From DASTQL01 sp035462375 (GTDB lineage: Bacteria; Actinomycetota; Actinomycetes; Jiangellales; Jiangellaceae), in contig DATHUJ010000066.1 of assembly GCA_035462375.1 (NCBI GenBank), forward strand, positions 1-16,769: a stretch of DNA of 16,769 bases. Direction: 5' to 3'. Under the pieces are notes generated by a model that was given only the letters and a program-made list of their open reading frames with translations, ran no database searches and was not told the origin of the DNA. How positions within the stretch are numbered: position 1 is the first letter of the stretch; every line of letters begins with the position of its first letter. Position numbers and translations under genes: made by a program. This document shows positions 7,460 through 15,575 of the stretch, in pieces.

Positions 7460-9882
7460 GGTGCGGGGGCTGGACGCTCCCGCCCCGGCCCGCCCGGCGG
7501 GTCGGCACCGGGCTGTCCGGTCTGCGTGGGGTCGCCGTACAGGGTGGTGCGCCGGCGGAGCGTCCGGCCGGCGTTCTCGACGACTGCGGCCAGTTCCAGC
7601 TCGTCGAGGAGCTGGCCGTGGGAGGCGCCCGCGGCCCGACTGATGTTCTCCTCCATGAGGGTGCCGCCGAGGTCGTCGACGCCCGCAGCGAGCAGCTGGT
7701 GGAGCCCCGCCGTGCCGAGCTTGACCCACGACGCCTGGACGTGGTCGATCGCGCCGCGGTAGACGATCCGAGCCACGGCGTGCAGGAGGACCACCTCGCG
7801 CCAGGTGGGTCCCCGCCTGCTGCCGCGTTTGAGATAGATCGGCGCGGCCATGTGCACAAAAGGCAGCCCGACGAACTCCGTGAAGCCGCCCGTCTCCCGC
7901 TGCAGTGCGAGGGTCCGCAGCAGGTGCCTGGCCTGGTGCACCGGACGCTCCACCGAGCCGAACATCATCGTGACGTTGCTGCGCAGTCCCACCGAGTGGG
8001 CCACCCGGTGACATTCCAGCCACTCGTCGGTGGAGATCTTGTCGGGGCAGATCACCTCCCGGACCTCGTCGTCGAGGATCTCGGCCGCCGTCCCGGGCAG
8101 CGAGCGGAGGCCGACGGCGCGGAGACGGAGCAGGTAGTCGCGCAGCGGTTCGCCGAGCCGCCGTGCCCCCTCCGTCACCTCCAGCGCCGTGAAGCCGTGC
8201 ACGTGGATGTCGGGCGCCGCCTCGGCGGCCGCCCGGCACACGTCCACGTAGTAGTCGCCGTCGAAGTCGGGGTGGATGCCGCCCTGCAGGCAGACCTCGG
8301 TGGCCCCGGCGGCCCAGGCCTCGCGGACCCGCTGCACGATGTCGTCGAGGGTCAGCAGGTACGGGCGGCCGCGCAGGTTGAGCGAGAGCGGCCCCTTGGA
8401 GAAGCCGCAGAACCGGCACCGGTAGGTGCACACGTTGGTGTAGTTGATGTTGCGGTTCCGTACGTACGTGACGGTGTCGCCGACCGAGTCCCGGCGGATC
8501 TCGTCGGCGAGCGCGGCCACGGCGCCGACCTCCGGACCACGGGCGCCGAGCAGCGCGACGATCTCCGCCTCACCGGGCTGATGACCCGAGCGGACGCCCT
8601 CGAGCACCTCGCCCAGCCGCCCGCCGGCCCGCGCAGGCACCGGGAGCAGATCGGGGGGCCGGGCGTCGGCGCCCGAGTACCACGCCGTCGAGCGCCGGCC
8701 GTCCAGGGCCACCTCGGCACCGGTACCCACGTTCACGGCGTCGGCGTAGCGCTCGGGCAGCAGGACCCCGGGGTCGTCGCGACCCAACCCCTCGGCGTCG
8801 GACCGGTCCTGGACGGCGAAGTGCAGGGCCGGGTCGATCCATCGCCCCGGCTCCAGGACGTACGCCGGGTGGGCGGTCAACCGCGGCGCCAGGACGTGAC
8901 CGTGGGCCTGCGTCACCTGGCGGAGCCGGTCGAGTGCGGGCCAGGGGCGCTCGGGGTTGACGTGGTCGGCGGTGACCGGCGAGACCCCGCCCCAGTCGTC
9001 GATCCCGGCGTCGAGGAGGACGCCGAACTCGTCGGAGAGGTTGGGAGGCGCCTGGACGTGGATGTCCGGGGGCAGCACGAGCCGGGCCATCGCGACAGCC
9101 CTCACGTGGTCCTCCGGCGGGCACGGCGCAGCCGCCCGCAACGCCGTCCCCGGTTTGGGCAGGAAGTTCTGGACGATGACCTCCTGCACGTTCCCGTGCC
9201 GGCGGTGGGCCGCGCCGATCGCCTCCAGCGCCGCGAGCCGATCGGCCGGCGACTCGCCGATCCCGACGAGGATCCCGGTGGTGAACGGGATGTCGAGGCG
9301 ACCGGCGGCCTCGAGGGTCGCCAGCCGCCGGGCTGGGGTCTTGTCCGGCGCCCCCCGGTGGGCCGGCAGGTGGGGGACGAGGGTCTCGATCATCATCCCC
9401 TGGCTCGGCGCCACCTCGCGGAGCCGGGCCAGCTCGTCAGCCGCCAGGGCGCCTGCGTTGGCGTGGGGCAGGAGTCCGGTCTCGTCGAGCACCAGCCTGC
9501 ACATCGCCACGAGGTAGTCGACGGTCGAGCCGTGGCCGTGGGCGGCGAGCCACTCCCGGGCCTCGGGATAGCGCTCCTCGGGGTGCTCGCCCAGCGTGAA
9601 GAGCGCCTCGTGGCAACCGGCGCGCGCACCGGCCAGCGCGGTCGCCAGGACCTGTTCCGGCGACAGGTAGGGCGCCCCTGCCCGGGCGGGCGACTCGGCG
9701 AACGTGCAGTAGCCGCACCGGTCCCGGCACAGGGTGGTGAGCGGGATGAAGACCTTGGGTGAGTAGGTGACCCGGCTCCCCCAGGCCGCGTCCCTGACCT
9801 CACGCGCCGCCGCGGTGAGCTCGTCCAGGGGGAGCCGCAGCAGGTGCACCGCCTCCGGCCGTGGACCGCCGCCCCCGCTCAC
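7423..9882 (-). CDS. fbiC: FO synthase FbiC (fused CofG and CofH radical SAM domains)
   Basis: Makes FO (7,8-didemethyl-8-hydroxy-5-deazariboflavin), the chromophore of coenzyme F420, from tyrosine and 5-amino-6-(ribitylamino)uracil. It is 819 aa, somewhat shorter than the M. tuberculosis protein (856 aa). The N-terminal CofG domain has its 4Fe-4S/SAM motif CRDRCGYC at Cys52, Cys56 and Cys59. The C-terminal CofH domain has CTYRCRFC at Cys485, Cys489 and Cys492. Both are CX3CX2C, as expected. The GTG at 9882 shares GTGA with the fgd stop, giving a 4-base overlap and likely coupling. The open frame continues upstream through fgd, but that part shows no domain and is a shadow. After the usual ending RTTLYG the protein carries about 36 extra residues rich in Pro, Gly and Arg that run into the 3' end of the convergent ACBP gene. 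Confidence 0.96.
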   Translation of the reverse strand: MSGGGGPRPEAVHLLRLPLDELTAAAREVRDAAWGSRVTYSPKVFIPLTTLCRDRCGYCTFAESPARAGAPYLSPEQVLATALAGARAGCHEALFTLGEHPEERYPEAREWLAAHGHGSTVDYLVAMCRLVLDETGLLPHANAGALAADELARLREVAPSQGMMIETLVPHLPAHRGAPDKTPARRLATLEAAGRLDIPFTTGILVGIGESPADRLAALEAIGAAHRRHGNVQEVIVQNFLPKPGTALRAAAPCPPEDHVRAVAMARLVLPPDIHVQAPPNLSDEFGVLLDAGIDDWGGVSPVTADHVNPERPWPALDRLRQVTQAHGHVLAPRLTAHPAYVLEPGRWIDPALHFAVQDRSDAEGLGRDDPGVLLPERYADAVNVGTGAEVALDGRRSTAWYSGADARPPDLLPVPARAGGRLGEVLEGVRSGHQPGEAEIVALLGARGPEVGAVAALADEIRRDSVGDTVTYVRNRNINYTNVCTYRCRFCGFSKGPLSLNLRGRPYLLTLDDIVQRVREAWAAGATEVCLQGGIHPDFDGDYYVDVCRAAAEAAPDIHVHGFTALEVTEGARRLGEPLRDYLLRLRAVGLRSLPGTAAEILDDEVREVICPDKISTDEWLECHRVAHSVGLRSNVTMMFGSVERPVHQARHLLRTLALQRETGGFTEFVGLPFVHMAAPIYLKRGSRRGPTWREVVLLHAVARIVYRGAIDHVQASWVKLGTAGLHQLLAAGVDDLGGTLMEENISRAAGASHGQLLDELELAAVVENAGRTLRRRTTLYGDPTQTGQPGADPPGGPGRERPAPAPQPARPRASSTY

Positions 9883-10877
9883 CCGAGGTCCCTGAGCCGG
9901 GGCACCACGTGCTCGGCAACGAGGTCGAGGTAGCGGGCCTGGTCGTGCCCCGGCCCGTGCAGCACGAGGTGGTCGAAGCCGAGCTCGGCGTACGGGCGGA
10001 CCAGGTCCGCCACCTCGTCGGGGTCGGTCGAGACCACCCAGCGGCGCGCGACCTGGCCGATCGGCAGCTCGTCGGCCGCGGCCTCGATGGCGGTCGGGTC
10101 GGTCAGGCCGTGCTTCTGCTCCGGGGTCAGCGAGAGCGGTGCCCAGAAGCGGGTGTCCTGCAGCGCTCGCTCGGGGTCGGTGTCGAACGACAGCTTGACC
10201 TCGATGGTGCGGCCGAAGCGGCGCGGCGCGGAGTCGCGGTCGCCCAGACCCTCGGCGACGGCCGGGAGGAGCGAGTCGCGGTAGAGCTCGAGACCCTTGC
10301 CGCTCGTGCAGATGAAGCCGTCGCCCGCCTCGCCGGCGTACCGGGCGACCTTCGGGCCGCCCGCGGCCACGTAGATCGGGACCGGCTCGTCCGGGCGGTC
10401 GTAGACGGTGGCGTCGACGGTCCGGTAGTAGGTCCCGTCGAAGGTCACCCGCTCGCCCGCCCAGAGCGCCCTGATCAGGGTGACGGCCTCGCGCAGCCGG
10501 TCGAACCGCTCGGCGAAGCCGGGCCAGTCCGTCCCGGTGGGCGCCACCTCGTTCATCGCCTCGCCGGTCCCCACACCGAGGACGAACCGCCCGGGGTGCA
10601 GGCAGGCGACTGTCGCGACGGCCTGCGCTACCACGGCCGGGTGGTAACGGAAGGTCGGGGTCAGCACGCTGGTGCCGAGCCCGACGTGCCTCGTGCGCTC
10701 GCCCGCCGCGGCCAGCACGCCTAGGGAGAACGGCGCGTGCCCTCCCCGGTGCCGCCACGGCTGGTAGTGGTCGCTGACCATCACGCTGTCGAAGCCGCGC
10801 TCCTCGGCTCGTACCGCGAGCTCGACGAGCCCCCGGGGCGTGAACTGCTCGGCCGATGCCTTGTAGCCGATCCGCAT
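9879..10877 (-). CDS. fgd: F420-dependent glucose-6-phosphate dehydrogenase
   Basis: LLM-class TIM-barrel enzyme that oxidises glucose 6-phosphate to 6-phosphogluconolactone and reduces F420, supplying F420H2 for other reductases. It is 332 aa, close to M. tuberculosis Fgd1. Diagnostic stretches are GYKASAEQF, VSDHYQPWRHRGGHAPFSL, GTSVLTPTFRYHPAVVAQA, GVGTGEAMNE and RFWAPLSLTPEQKHG. By alignment from memory to Fgd1, catalytic His40, Trp44, Glu13 and Glu109 correspond to His37, Trp41, Glu10 and Glu106. The phosphate ligands Thr195, Lys198, Lys259 and Arg283 correspond to Thr191, Lys194, Lys255 and Arg279. All are kept, so this is not merely a generic LLM oxidoreductase. The ATG start has GAGAGG about 10 bases upstream. 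First gene of a two-gene operon with fbiC, linking cofactor synthesis to cofactor reduction. Confidence 0.95.
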   Translation of the reverse strand: MRIGYKASAEQFTPRGLVELAVRAEERGFDSVMVSDHYQPWRHRGGHAPFSLGVLAAAGERTRHVGLGTSVLTPTFRYHPAVVAQAVATVACLHPGRFVLGVGTGEAMNEVAPTGTDWPGFAERFDRLREAVTLIRALWAGERVTFDGTYYRTVDATVYDRPDEPVPIYVAAGGPKVARYAGEAGDGFICTSGKGLELYRDSLLPAVAEGLGDRDSAPRRFGRTIEVKLSFDTDPERALQDTRFWAPLSLTPEQKHGLTDPTAIEAAADELPIGQVARRWVVSTDPDEVADLVRPYAELGFDHLVLHGPGHDQARYLDLVAEHVVPRLRDLG

Positions 10878-11121
10878 GCGCGCCGACCTCTCGTGCAGGA
10901 GCCGTCGATGGAGTCGTCGCGCCTAGCCGACCACACCCGAGCGGGCGAGGCCATGGCAGGGGCGGACCCGGGTGGCCGACGAGTGACCGACCTCACGGAC
11001 GCAAGGCGGTCGTCGACGGTGCAGTGTGAGATTCCCGGCAGGAGCGGCAGCGCCGACCGTCGGTAGCCTGTCCTTGCCGGCGGCGACGGGGCCGTCCGGC
11101 ACCGACACGACGGAGGACCTC
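10878..11121. promoter_or_regulatory. Divergent intergenic region between fgd and sdhC
   Basis: These 244 bases between two diverging operons must hold promoters for fgd-fbiC (minus) and sdhCDAB (plus). Plus-strand TAGCCT at 11066-11071 and minus-strand TAGGCG near 10919-10924 could be -10 elements, but neither has a recognisable -35. I see no strong palindrome and no small gene with coding support. Confidence 0.45.
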
Positions 11122-11499
11122 GTGCCCACAGCGCCCGCCGGCACGCTCTACCGCGGCCGGGAGGGGATGTGGTCGTGGGTGGCCCACCGGGTCACCGGCG
11201 TCCTCATCTTCTTCTTCCTCTTCGCGCACGTCCTCGACACCGCGCTCGTCCGCGTCTCCCCCGAGGCCTACGACACCGTGATGGAGACCTACAAGAACCC
11301 GATCGTGGGCCTGCTCGAGGTGGGCCTCGTCGGAGCCGTCGTCTTCCACGCCTTCAACGGGCTCCGGATCATCCTCGTCGACTTCTGGTCGCGGGGGCCG
11401 CGGGTGCACCGGCAGATGCTCTACGGAGTCGTGGTGATCTGGGTGCTCCTCATGATCCCGTTCACCATCCGCCACCTCGGCAACGTCTTCGGGGAGTGA
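11122..11499 (+). CDS. sdhC: Succinate dehydrogenase cytochrome b556 subunit
   Basis: Membrane anchor of succinate:menaquinone oxidoreductase, 125 aa. Three hydrophobic helices lie at about 24-42, 62-82 and 100-116. The AHRVTGVL motif at 21-28 carries the conserved His-Arg near the quinone site, and HAFNGLR at 76-82 carries the likely haem b ligand His76. The open frame extends upstream to 11026, but GTG at 11122 is preferred because GGAGG lies 6 bases before it and the conserved region begins shortly after (PAGTLYRGREGMWSWVAHR). First gene of sdhCDAB; the sdhD start follows 8 bases after its stop. Confidence 0.93.
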   Translation: MPTAPAGTLYRGREGMWSWVAHRVTGVLIFFFLFAHVLDTALVRVSPEAYDTVMETYKNPIVGLLEVGLVGAVVFHAFNGLRIILVDFWSRGPRVHRQMLYGVVVIWVLLMIPFTIRHLGNVFGE

Positions 11500-11507
11500 G
11501 GGAGCCC

Positions 11508-11945
11508 GTGGCCACCACCCAGTCCCCGTCCGTCGTCGCCCCGCGCACGCGCAGCTCGGCGCGCAGCAACTCCGAGCTGTACGGCTGGCTGTTCATGCGG
11601 GTCTCGGGCGTCGTGCTCGTCGTGCTCGTTCTCGGGCACCTCTACGTCAACCTCATGGTGGGCGACGGCATCCAGGCCATCGACTTCGCCTTCGTCGCGG
11701 GGAAGTGGTCCAGTCCGTTCTGGCAGGTCTGGGACCTGCTCATGCTGTGGCTGGCGCAGCTGCACGGCACCAACGGGCTGCGCACGATCATCAACGACTA
11801 CGCAGAGCGCGACCAGACGCGCTTCTGGCTGAAGATGCTGCTCTACACGGCGACCGTCGTCGTCCTGTTCCTGGGCACGCTGACCATCTTCACCTTTGAC
11901 CCCTGCATCGCCGGCTCGACGTACGAGTTCTGCCCGGCCAACTGA
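11508..11945 (+). CDS. sdhD: Succinate dehydrogenase hydrophobic membrane anchor subunit
   Basis: Second membrane anchor of complex II, 145 aa, with three hydrophobic segments at about 32-52, 73-90 and 108-130. His44 (LVLGHLYVNLMVG) and His86 (LHGTNGLR) are candidate haem or quinone-site residues, as in actinobacterial homologues. The N-terminal 25 residues are polar and Ser/Arg-rich. The same frame stays open upstream into sdhC, but GTG at 11508, preceded by GAGGGAG and 8 bases after the sdhC stop, is the natural start. The end lies 16 bases before sdhA. Confidence 0.9.
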   Translation: MATTQSPSVVAPRTRSSARSNSELYGWLFMRVSGVVLVVLVLGHLYVNLMVGDGIQAIDFAFVAGKWSSPFWQVWDLLMLWLAQLHGTNGLRTIINDYAERDQTRFWLKMLLYTATVVVLFLGTLTIFTFDPCIAGSTYEFCPAN

Positions 11946-11961
11946 GACGAGGCGCCAGCAC

Positions 11962-13701
11962 ATGCAGCAGCACCGGTACGACGTCGTCATCGTCGGGGCC
12001 GGCGGCGCGGGGATGCGTGCCGCCCTGGAGGCCGGCAAGCGCACCCGTACGGCCGTGCTCACCAAGCTCTACCCGACGCGCTCCCACACCGGCGCGGCGC
12101 AGGGCGGCATGTGCGCGGCGCTCGCGAACGTCGAGGACGACAACTGGGAGTGGCACACCTTCGACACCGTCAAGGGCGGCGACTACCTCGTCGACCAGGA
12201 CGCGGCGGAGGTGATGTGCCGCGAGGCCATCGACGCCGTGCTCGACCTGGAGAAGATGGGGCTGCCCTTCAACCGCACCCCGCAGGGGCGGATCGACCAG
12301 CGACGCTTCGGCGGCCACACGCGCAACCACGGCGAGGCCGCGGTGCGGCGTTCCTGCTTCGCCGCCGACCGTACCGGGCACATGATCCTGCAGACGCTGT
12401 ACCAGCAGTGCGTCAAGCACGGCATCGAGTTCTTCAACGAGTTCTACGTCCTCGACCTGGTCATGGTCGACGGCATCACCTCGGGCGTCGTGGCCTACGA
12501 GCTGGCCACCGGTGAGATCCACGTCTTCAACGCCAAGGCGGTCATCTTCGCCACCGGTGGCTTCGGCAAGGTCTTCCGCACGACGTCCAACGCGCACACC
12601 CTCACCGGTGACGGCATGGGGATCGTGTGGCGCAGGGGGCTCCCCCTCGAGGACATGGAGTTCTTCCAGTTCCATCCGACCGGGCTGGCGGGGCTCGGGG
12701 TGCTGCTGTCCGAGGCGGCACGTGGCGAGGGGGGCATCCTGCGCAACAAGGACGGCGAGCGCTTCATGGAGCGCTACGCCCCCACGATCAAGGATCTGGC
12801 CCCTCGAGACATGGTGGCCCGCGCGATGGCCAACGAGGTGCGGGAGGGCAGGGGGTGCGGCCCCGACGGGACGTACGTCCACCTCGATCTCACCCACCTG
12901 CCACGCGAGCAGATCGACGCCAAGCTGCCGGACATCACCGAGTTCGCCCGGACCTACCTGGGCGTCGAGCCCTACACCGAGCCGGTGCCCGTCTTCCCCA
13001 CGGCCCACTACGCGATGGGCGGGATCCCAACCAACGTCAAGGCCGAGGTGCTCGCCGACAACGAGCGGGTGGTCCCCGGCCTCTATGCCGCCGGTGAGGT
13101 GGCCTGCGTCTCGGTGCACGGTGCGAACCGGCTGGGGACCAATTCACTGCTCGACATCAACGTCTTCGGTCGACGGTCGGGAGTCGCCGCCGCCGAGTAC
13201 GCCGCGAAGGTCGAGCACGTCCAGGTCCCCGACGGCTCCGAGGCCGACGTGACCGCCCTGGTCGAGGGACTGCGCGACGGCGCAGGCGGGGAAAGGGTCG
13301 CCGCCGTACGGGCGGACCTGCAGGCGACCATGGACATCAACGCGCAGGTCTACCGGACCGAGGGGTCGCTCAAGCAGGCGCTGTCCGACATCGAGGCGTT
13401 GAAGGCCCGCTTCCGCAACGTCACCGTCCAGGACAAGGGCAAGCGCTACAACACCGATCTGCTGGAGGCGGTCGAGCTGGGCTTCCTGCTGGAGCTGGCC
13501 GAGGTGCTTGTGGTCTCGGCGCTGGAGCGCAAGGAGTCGCGCGGCGGCCACTTCCGGGAGGACTACCCGTCCCGCGACGACGTCAACTTCATGCGCCACA
13601 CGATGGCCTACCGGGTCGAGGGTGACGGCGGGCCCAGCGTCCGCCTCGACTACAAGCCCGTCACGATGACGCGGTACAAGCCGATGGAGCGCAAGTACTG
13701 A
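11962..13701 (+). CDS. sdhA: Succinate dehydrogenase flavoprotein subunit
   Basis: Catalytic subunit that oxidises succinate to fumarate, 579 aa, full length. It starts with an FAD-binding Rossmann motif VGAGGAG (11-17). RSHTGAAQGGM (40-50) contains His42, the expected site of covalent FAD attachment. Active-site candidates by family alignment are His238 (FHPTGL), Arg282 (LAPRDMVAR) and His349 (HYAMGG), and HGANRLGTNSLLDI sits in the C-terminal part of the FAD domain. The C-terminus runs to YKPMERKY, typical of the family. ATG at 11962 is chosen over an open-frame start 66 bases upstream, which would overlap sdhD and place extra residues before the Rossmann strand. A GAGG lies about 10 bases before it. 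Confidence 0.97.
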   Translation: MQQHRYDVVIVGAGGAGMRAALEAGKRTRTAVLTKLYPTRSHTGAAQGGMCAALANVEDDNWEWHTFDTVKGGDYLVDQDAAEVMCREAIDAVLDLEKMGLPFNRTPQGRIDQRRFGGHTRNHGEAAVRRSCFAADRTGHMILQTLYQQCVKHGIEFFNEFYVLDLVMVDGITSGVVAYELATGEIHVFNAKAVIFATGGFGKVFRTTSNAHTLTGDGMGIVWRRGLPLEDMEFFQFHPTGLAGLGVLLSEAARGEGGILRNKDGERFMERYAPTIKDLAPRDMVARAMANEVREGRGCGPDGTYVHLDLTHLPREQIDAKLPDITEFARTYLGVEPYTEPVPVFPTAHYAMGGIPTNVKAEVLADNERVVPGLYAAGEVACVSVHGANRLGTNSLLDINVFGRRSGVAAAEYAAKVEHVQVPDGSEADVTALVEGLRDGAGGERVAAVRADLQATMDINAQVYRTEGSLKQALSDIEALKARFRNVTVQDKGKRYNTDLLEAVELGFLLELAEVLVVSALERKESRGGHFREDYPSRDDVNFMRHTMAYRVEGDGGPSVRLDYKPVTMTRYKPMERKY

Positions 13702-13739
13702 CCCGGTCCCCCGGCCGGCCTCCCTCGAGGAAGGACCAC

Positions 13740-14483
13740 GTGGACATCAACCTCAAGATCCGCCGCTACAACCCCGAGCAGGACTCCGAGCCGCACTGGG
13801 AGACCTACACGGTGGACGCGCAGCCGACCGACCGGCTGCTCGACGCCTTGCACAGGGTGAAGTGGGAGATCGACGGCTCGCTGACCTTCCGCCGCTCCTG
13901 CGCACACGGCATCTGCGGCTCGGATGCCATGCGGATCAACGGCCGCAACCGACTCGCGTGCAAGACCCTGGTCAAGGACTTGGGCGTCTTCACGACGCTG
14001 GGCAGCGGCAAGCCGGCCTCGGACCCGTCGAAATCCGTCACCGTCGAGCCGATCAAGGGGCTCCCGGTGCTCAAGGACCTCGTCGTCGACATGGAGCCCT
14101 TCTTCGACGCCTACCGCTCGGTCATGCCGTTCCTGGTGACCACCGGCAACGAGCCCACGCGCGAGCGCCTGCAGTCGCAGGCCGATCGCGAGCGGTTCGA
14201 CGACACCACCAAATGCATCCTCTGCGCGGCGTGCACCAGCGCCTGCCCCGTGTACTGGACGGACGGCCAGTACTTCGGCCCCCAGGCCATCGTGGGAGCG
14301 CACCGCTTCATCTTCGACAGCCGCGACGAGGGGACCGAGGCCCGGCTCGAGGTCCTCAACGACCGCGAGGGCGTCTGGCGGTGCCGGACCACCTTCAACT
14401 GCACCGAGGCCTGCCCGCGCGGCATCGAGGTGACCAAGGCGATCCAGGAGGTCAAGCGGGCGCTCATCTTCCGCCGGGTGTGA
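13740..14483 (+). CDS. sdhB: Succinate dehydrogenase iron-sulfur subunit
   Basis: Electron-transfer subunit passing electrons from FAD to menaquinone, 247 aa. The 2Fe-2S site has Cys54, Cys59 and Cys74, with Asp62 at the position that is Cys in many homologues (CAHGICGSD); E. coli SdhB also has Asp there. The C-terminal domain holds the cluster cysteines Cys159, Cys162, Cys165 and Cys225 (4Fe-4S) and Cys169, Cys215 and Cys221 (3Fe-4S), in CILCAACTSACP and CRTTFNCTEACP. The start is GTG, after GAGGAAGG. It follows sdhA by 38 bases and is the last gene of the operon. Confidence 0.96.
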   Translation: MDINLKIRRYNPEQDSEPHWETYTVDAQPTDRLLDALHRVKWEIDGSLTFRRSCAHGICGSDAMRINGRNRLACKTLVKDLGVFTTLGSGKPASDPSKSVTVEPIKGLPVLKDLVVDMEPFFDAYRSVMPFLVTTGNEPTRERLQSQADRERFDDTTKCILCAACTSACPVYWTDGQYFGPQAIVGAHRFIFDSRDEGTEARLEVLNDREGVWRCRTTFNCTEACPRGIEVTKAIQEVKRALIFRRV

Positions 14484-14490
14484 GGCCCGT

Positions 14491-14503
14491 CGGGGCGACC
14501 CCG
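14491..14503 (+). terminator. Short GC hairpin directly after sdhB
   Basis: CGGGG-CGA-CCCCG is a perfect 5-bp stem with a 3-base loop, starting 8 bases after the sdhB stop. It is small and has no U tract. It may act with the larger hairpin that follows. Confidence 0.3.
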
Positions 14504-14514
14504 CGAGCCCATGA

Positions 14515-14583
14515 TCCCGTTGATCATGGAGAGATCGCCCTCCGGCGCCTCCCCGAAGGGCGATCCTTCCATGATCATCGGGG
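14515..14583. terminator. Large hairpin between convergent sdhB and dehydratase genes, likely bidirectional terminator
   Basis: Two perfect 9-bp arms are stacked: GATCATGGA (14522-14530) with TCCATGATC (14568-14576), and GATCGCCCT (14533-14541) with AGGGCGATC (14557-14565). They are separated by a 2-base interruption, one position of which can form G-U. An outer CCCG/CGGG pair (14516-14519 with 14579-14582) extends the stem, and the apical loop is 15 bases. The near-symmetry and location between convergent genes suggest termination in both directions. No U run follows on either strand. Confidence 0.65.
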
Positions 14584-14595
14584 AACGGGGGCGAC

Positions 14596-15531
14596 TCACC
14601 CCGGCAGCGACGCCGTGTTGGCCCCGCACACGACGACCACGACGGTGTCTCCGGGGTGCGGCCGGTAGGCACCCGACGTCAGGGCCGCCAACGCCGTCGC
14701 CCCACCCGGCTCCACGAGCAGGCGGCACCGGTCCCACAACCAGCTCCGCGCCTCGGCGATGTCCTGGTCCGACACCTGGACGACCGGACGCAGCGCGGCG
14801 GAGAGGATCGACCAGGGGATCGAGCCCAGCCGTCGAGCACCCAGGGAGTCGGCGGCGAGCCCGGACACCGTCACGTCCACGGGGCGGCCAGCGGCCTGGG
14901 CGGCGTGCAGGGTGGGACAGCGGTCGGCCTCGACCGGCACGACCGGCGGACCGCCGTCGGAGCACGCCACGGCGATCCCCGCCGACAGCCCACCCCCACC
15001 GACGGCCACGAGGACGACAGATGCCTCGGGGACCTGAGAGCGCAGCTCCAGCCCGACGGTGCCCTGCCCGGCCACAGTAGGCACCGCGTCGTACGCGTGG
15101 ACGGCCAGGACCTCGCGGGTCGACGCCCACTCCTGCGCGGCGGCCGCCGCCTCGGCGTAGTAGCCGTCGACGACGTGCACGTCGGCGCCGTACCCGGCGA
15201 TGCGCTCGACCTTGTCGCGGGGGCTCGACGCCGGGACGAAGACGGTCGCGGGCACCCCGAGCTCCCGCGCCGCCCACGCGACGGCAGCACCGTGGTTGCC
15301 GCCACTGGCCGCCACCGCCCCGGCCGCGGGCACCGTCGCCCCGAGCAGGTTCGTGAGGGCACCTCGCACCTTGAACGAACCCGAGTGCTGGAGCATCTCG
15401 AGCTTGAGCACCACCCGAGCAGGCACACCCAGCTCCGCACCGTGCACCGACAGCACCGGCGTGTGGCGCACGTGCTCGCCGACGAGGACTGCCGCGGCTC
15501 TGACGTCGGCCGGCCCGGGGACGTCGGTCAC
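14596..15531 (-). CDS. PLP-dependent threonine/serine dehydratase family protein
   Basis: Fold-type II PLP enzyme, 311 aa, like the short catabolic threonine/serine dehydratases that turn threonine into 2-oxobutyrate or serine into pyruvate. The PLP Schiff-base lysine is Lys54 in GSFKVRGA. SGGNHG (76-81) should contact the substrate carboxylate and cofactor ring, and GGGGLSAG (178-185) forms the phosphate-binding loop. The late LVEPGGATALAAL segment is typical. There is no C-terminal ACT-like regulatory domain, so it is not the biosynthetic allosteric IlvA type. The start is GTG, with GGCAGG about 9 bases upstream. Serine racemase and ectoine-linked or other ammonia-lyase activities cannot be excluded by sequence alone. 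It stands alone, convergent with sdhB. Confidence 0.87.
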   Translation of the reverse strand: MTDVPGPADVRAAAVLVGEHVRHTPVLSVHGAELGVPARVVLKLEMLQHSGSFKVRGALTNLLGATVPAAGAVAASGGNHGAAVAWAARELGVPATVFVPASSPRDKVERIAGYGADVHVVDGYYAEAAAAAQEWASTREVLAVHAYDAVPTVAGQGTVGLELRSQVPEASVVLVAVGGGGLSAGIAVACSDGGPPVVPVEADRCPTLHAAQAAGRPVDVTVSGLAADSLGARRLGSIPWSILSAALRPVVQVSDQDIAEARSWLWDRCRLLVEPGGATALAALTSGAYRPHPGDTVVVVVCGANTASLPG

Positions 15532-15575
15532 GGCGCACAGCCTGCCACGCTCAGACGACCCGGAGCCTTACGCTG

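Noticed and set aside
7081..9762. Large plus-strand open frame antisense to fbiC and continuing from the ACBP region
   Set aside because: The frame differs from ACBP, is antisense to clear radical SAM domains and has no coding signature.
9883..10758. Upstream extension of the fbiC frame by about 292 codons through fgd
   Set aside because: The extra part overlaps fgd in another frame, shows only Arg/Gly-rich shadow sequence, and the GTG at 9882 has the natural coupling with the fgd stop.
14111..15538. Minus-strand open frame spanning the dehydratase, the hairpin and part of sdhB
   Set aside because: It is Arg/Ala-rich, overlaps two well-supported genes in other frames and reads through the hairpin. 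No domain is visible.
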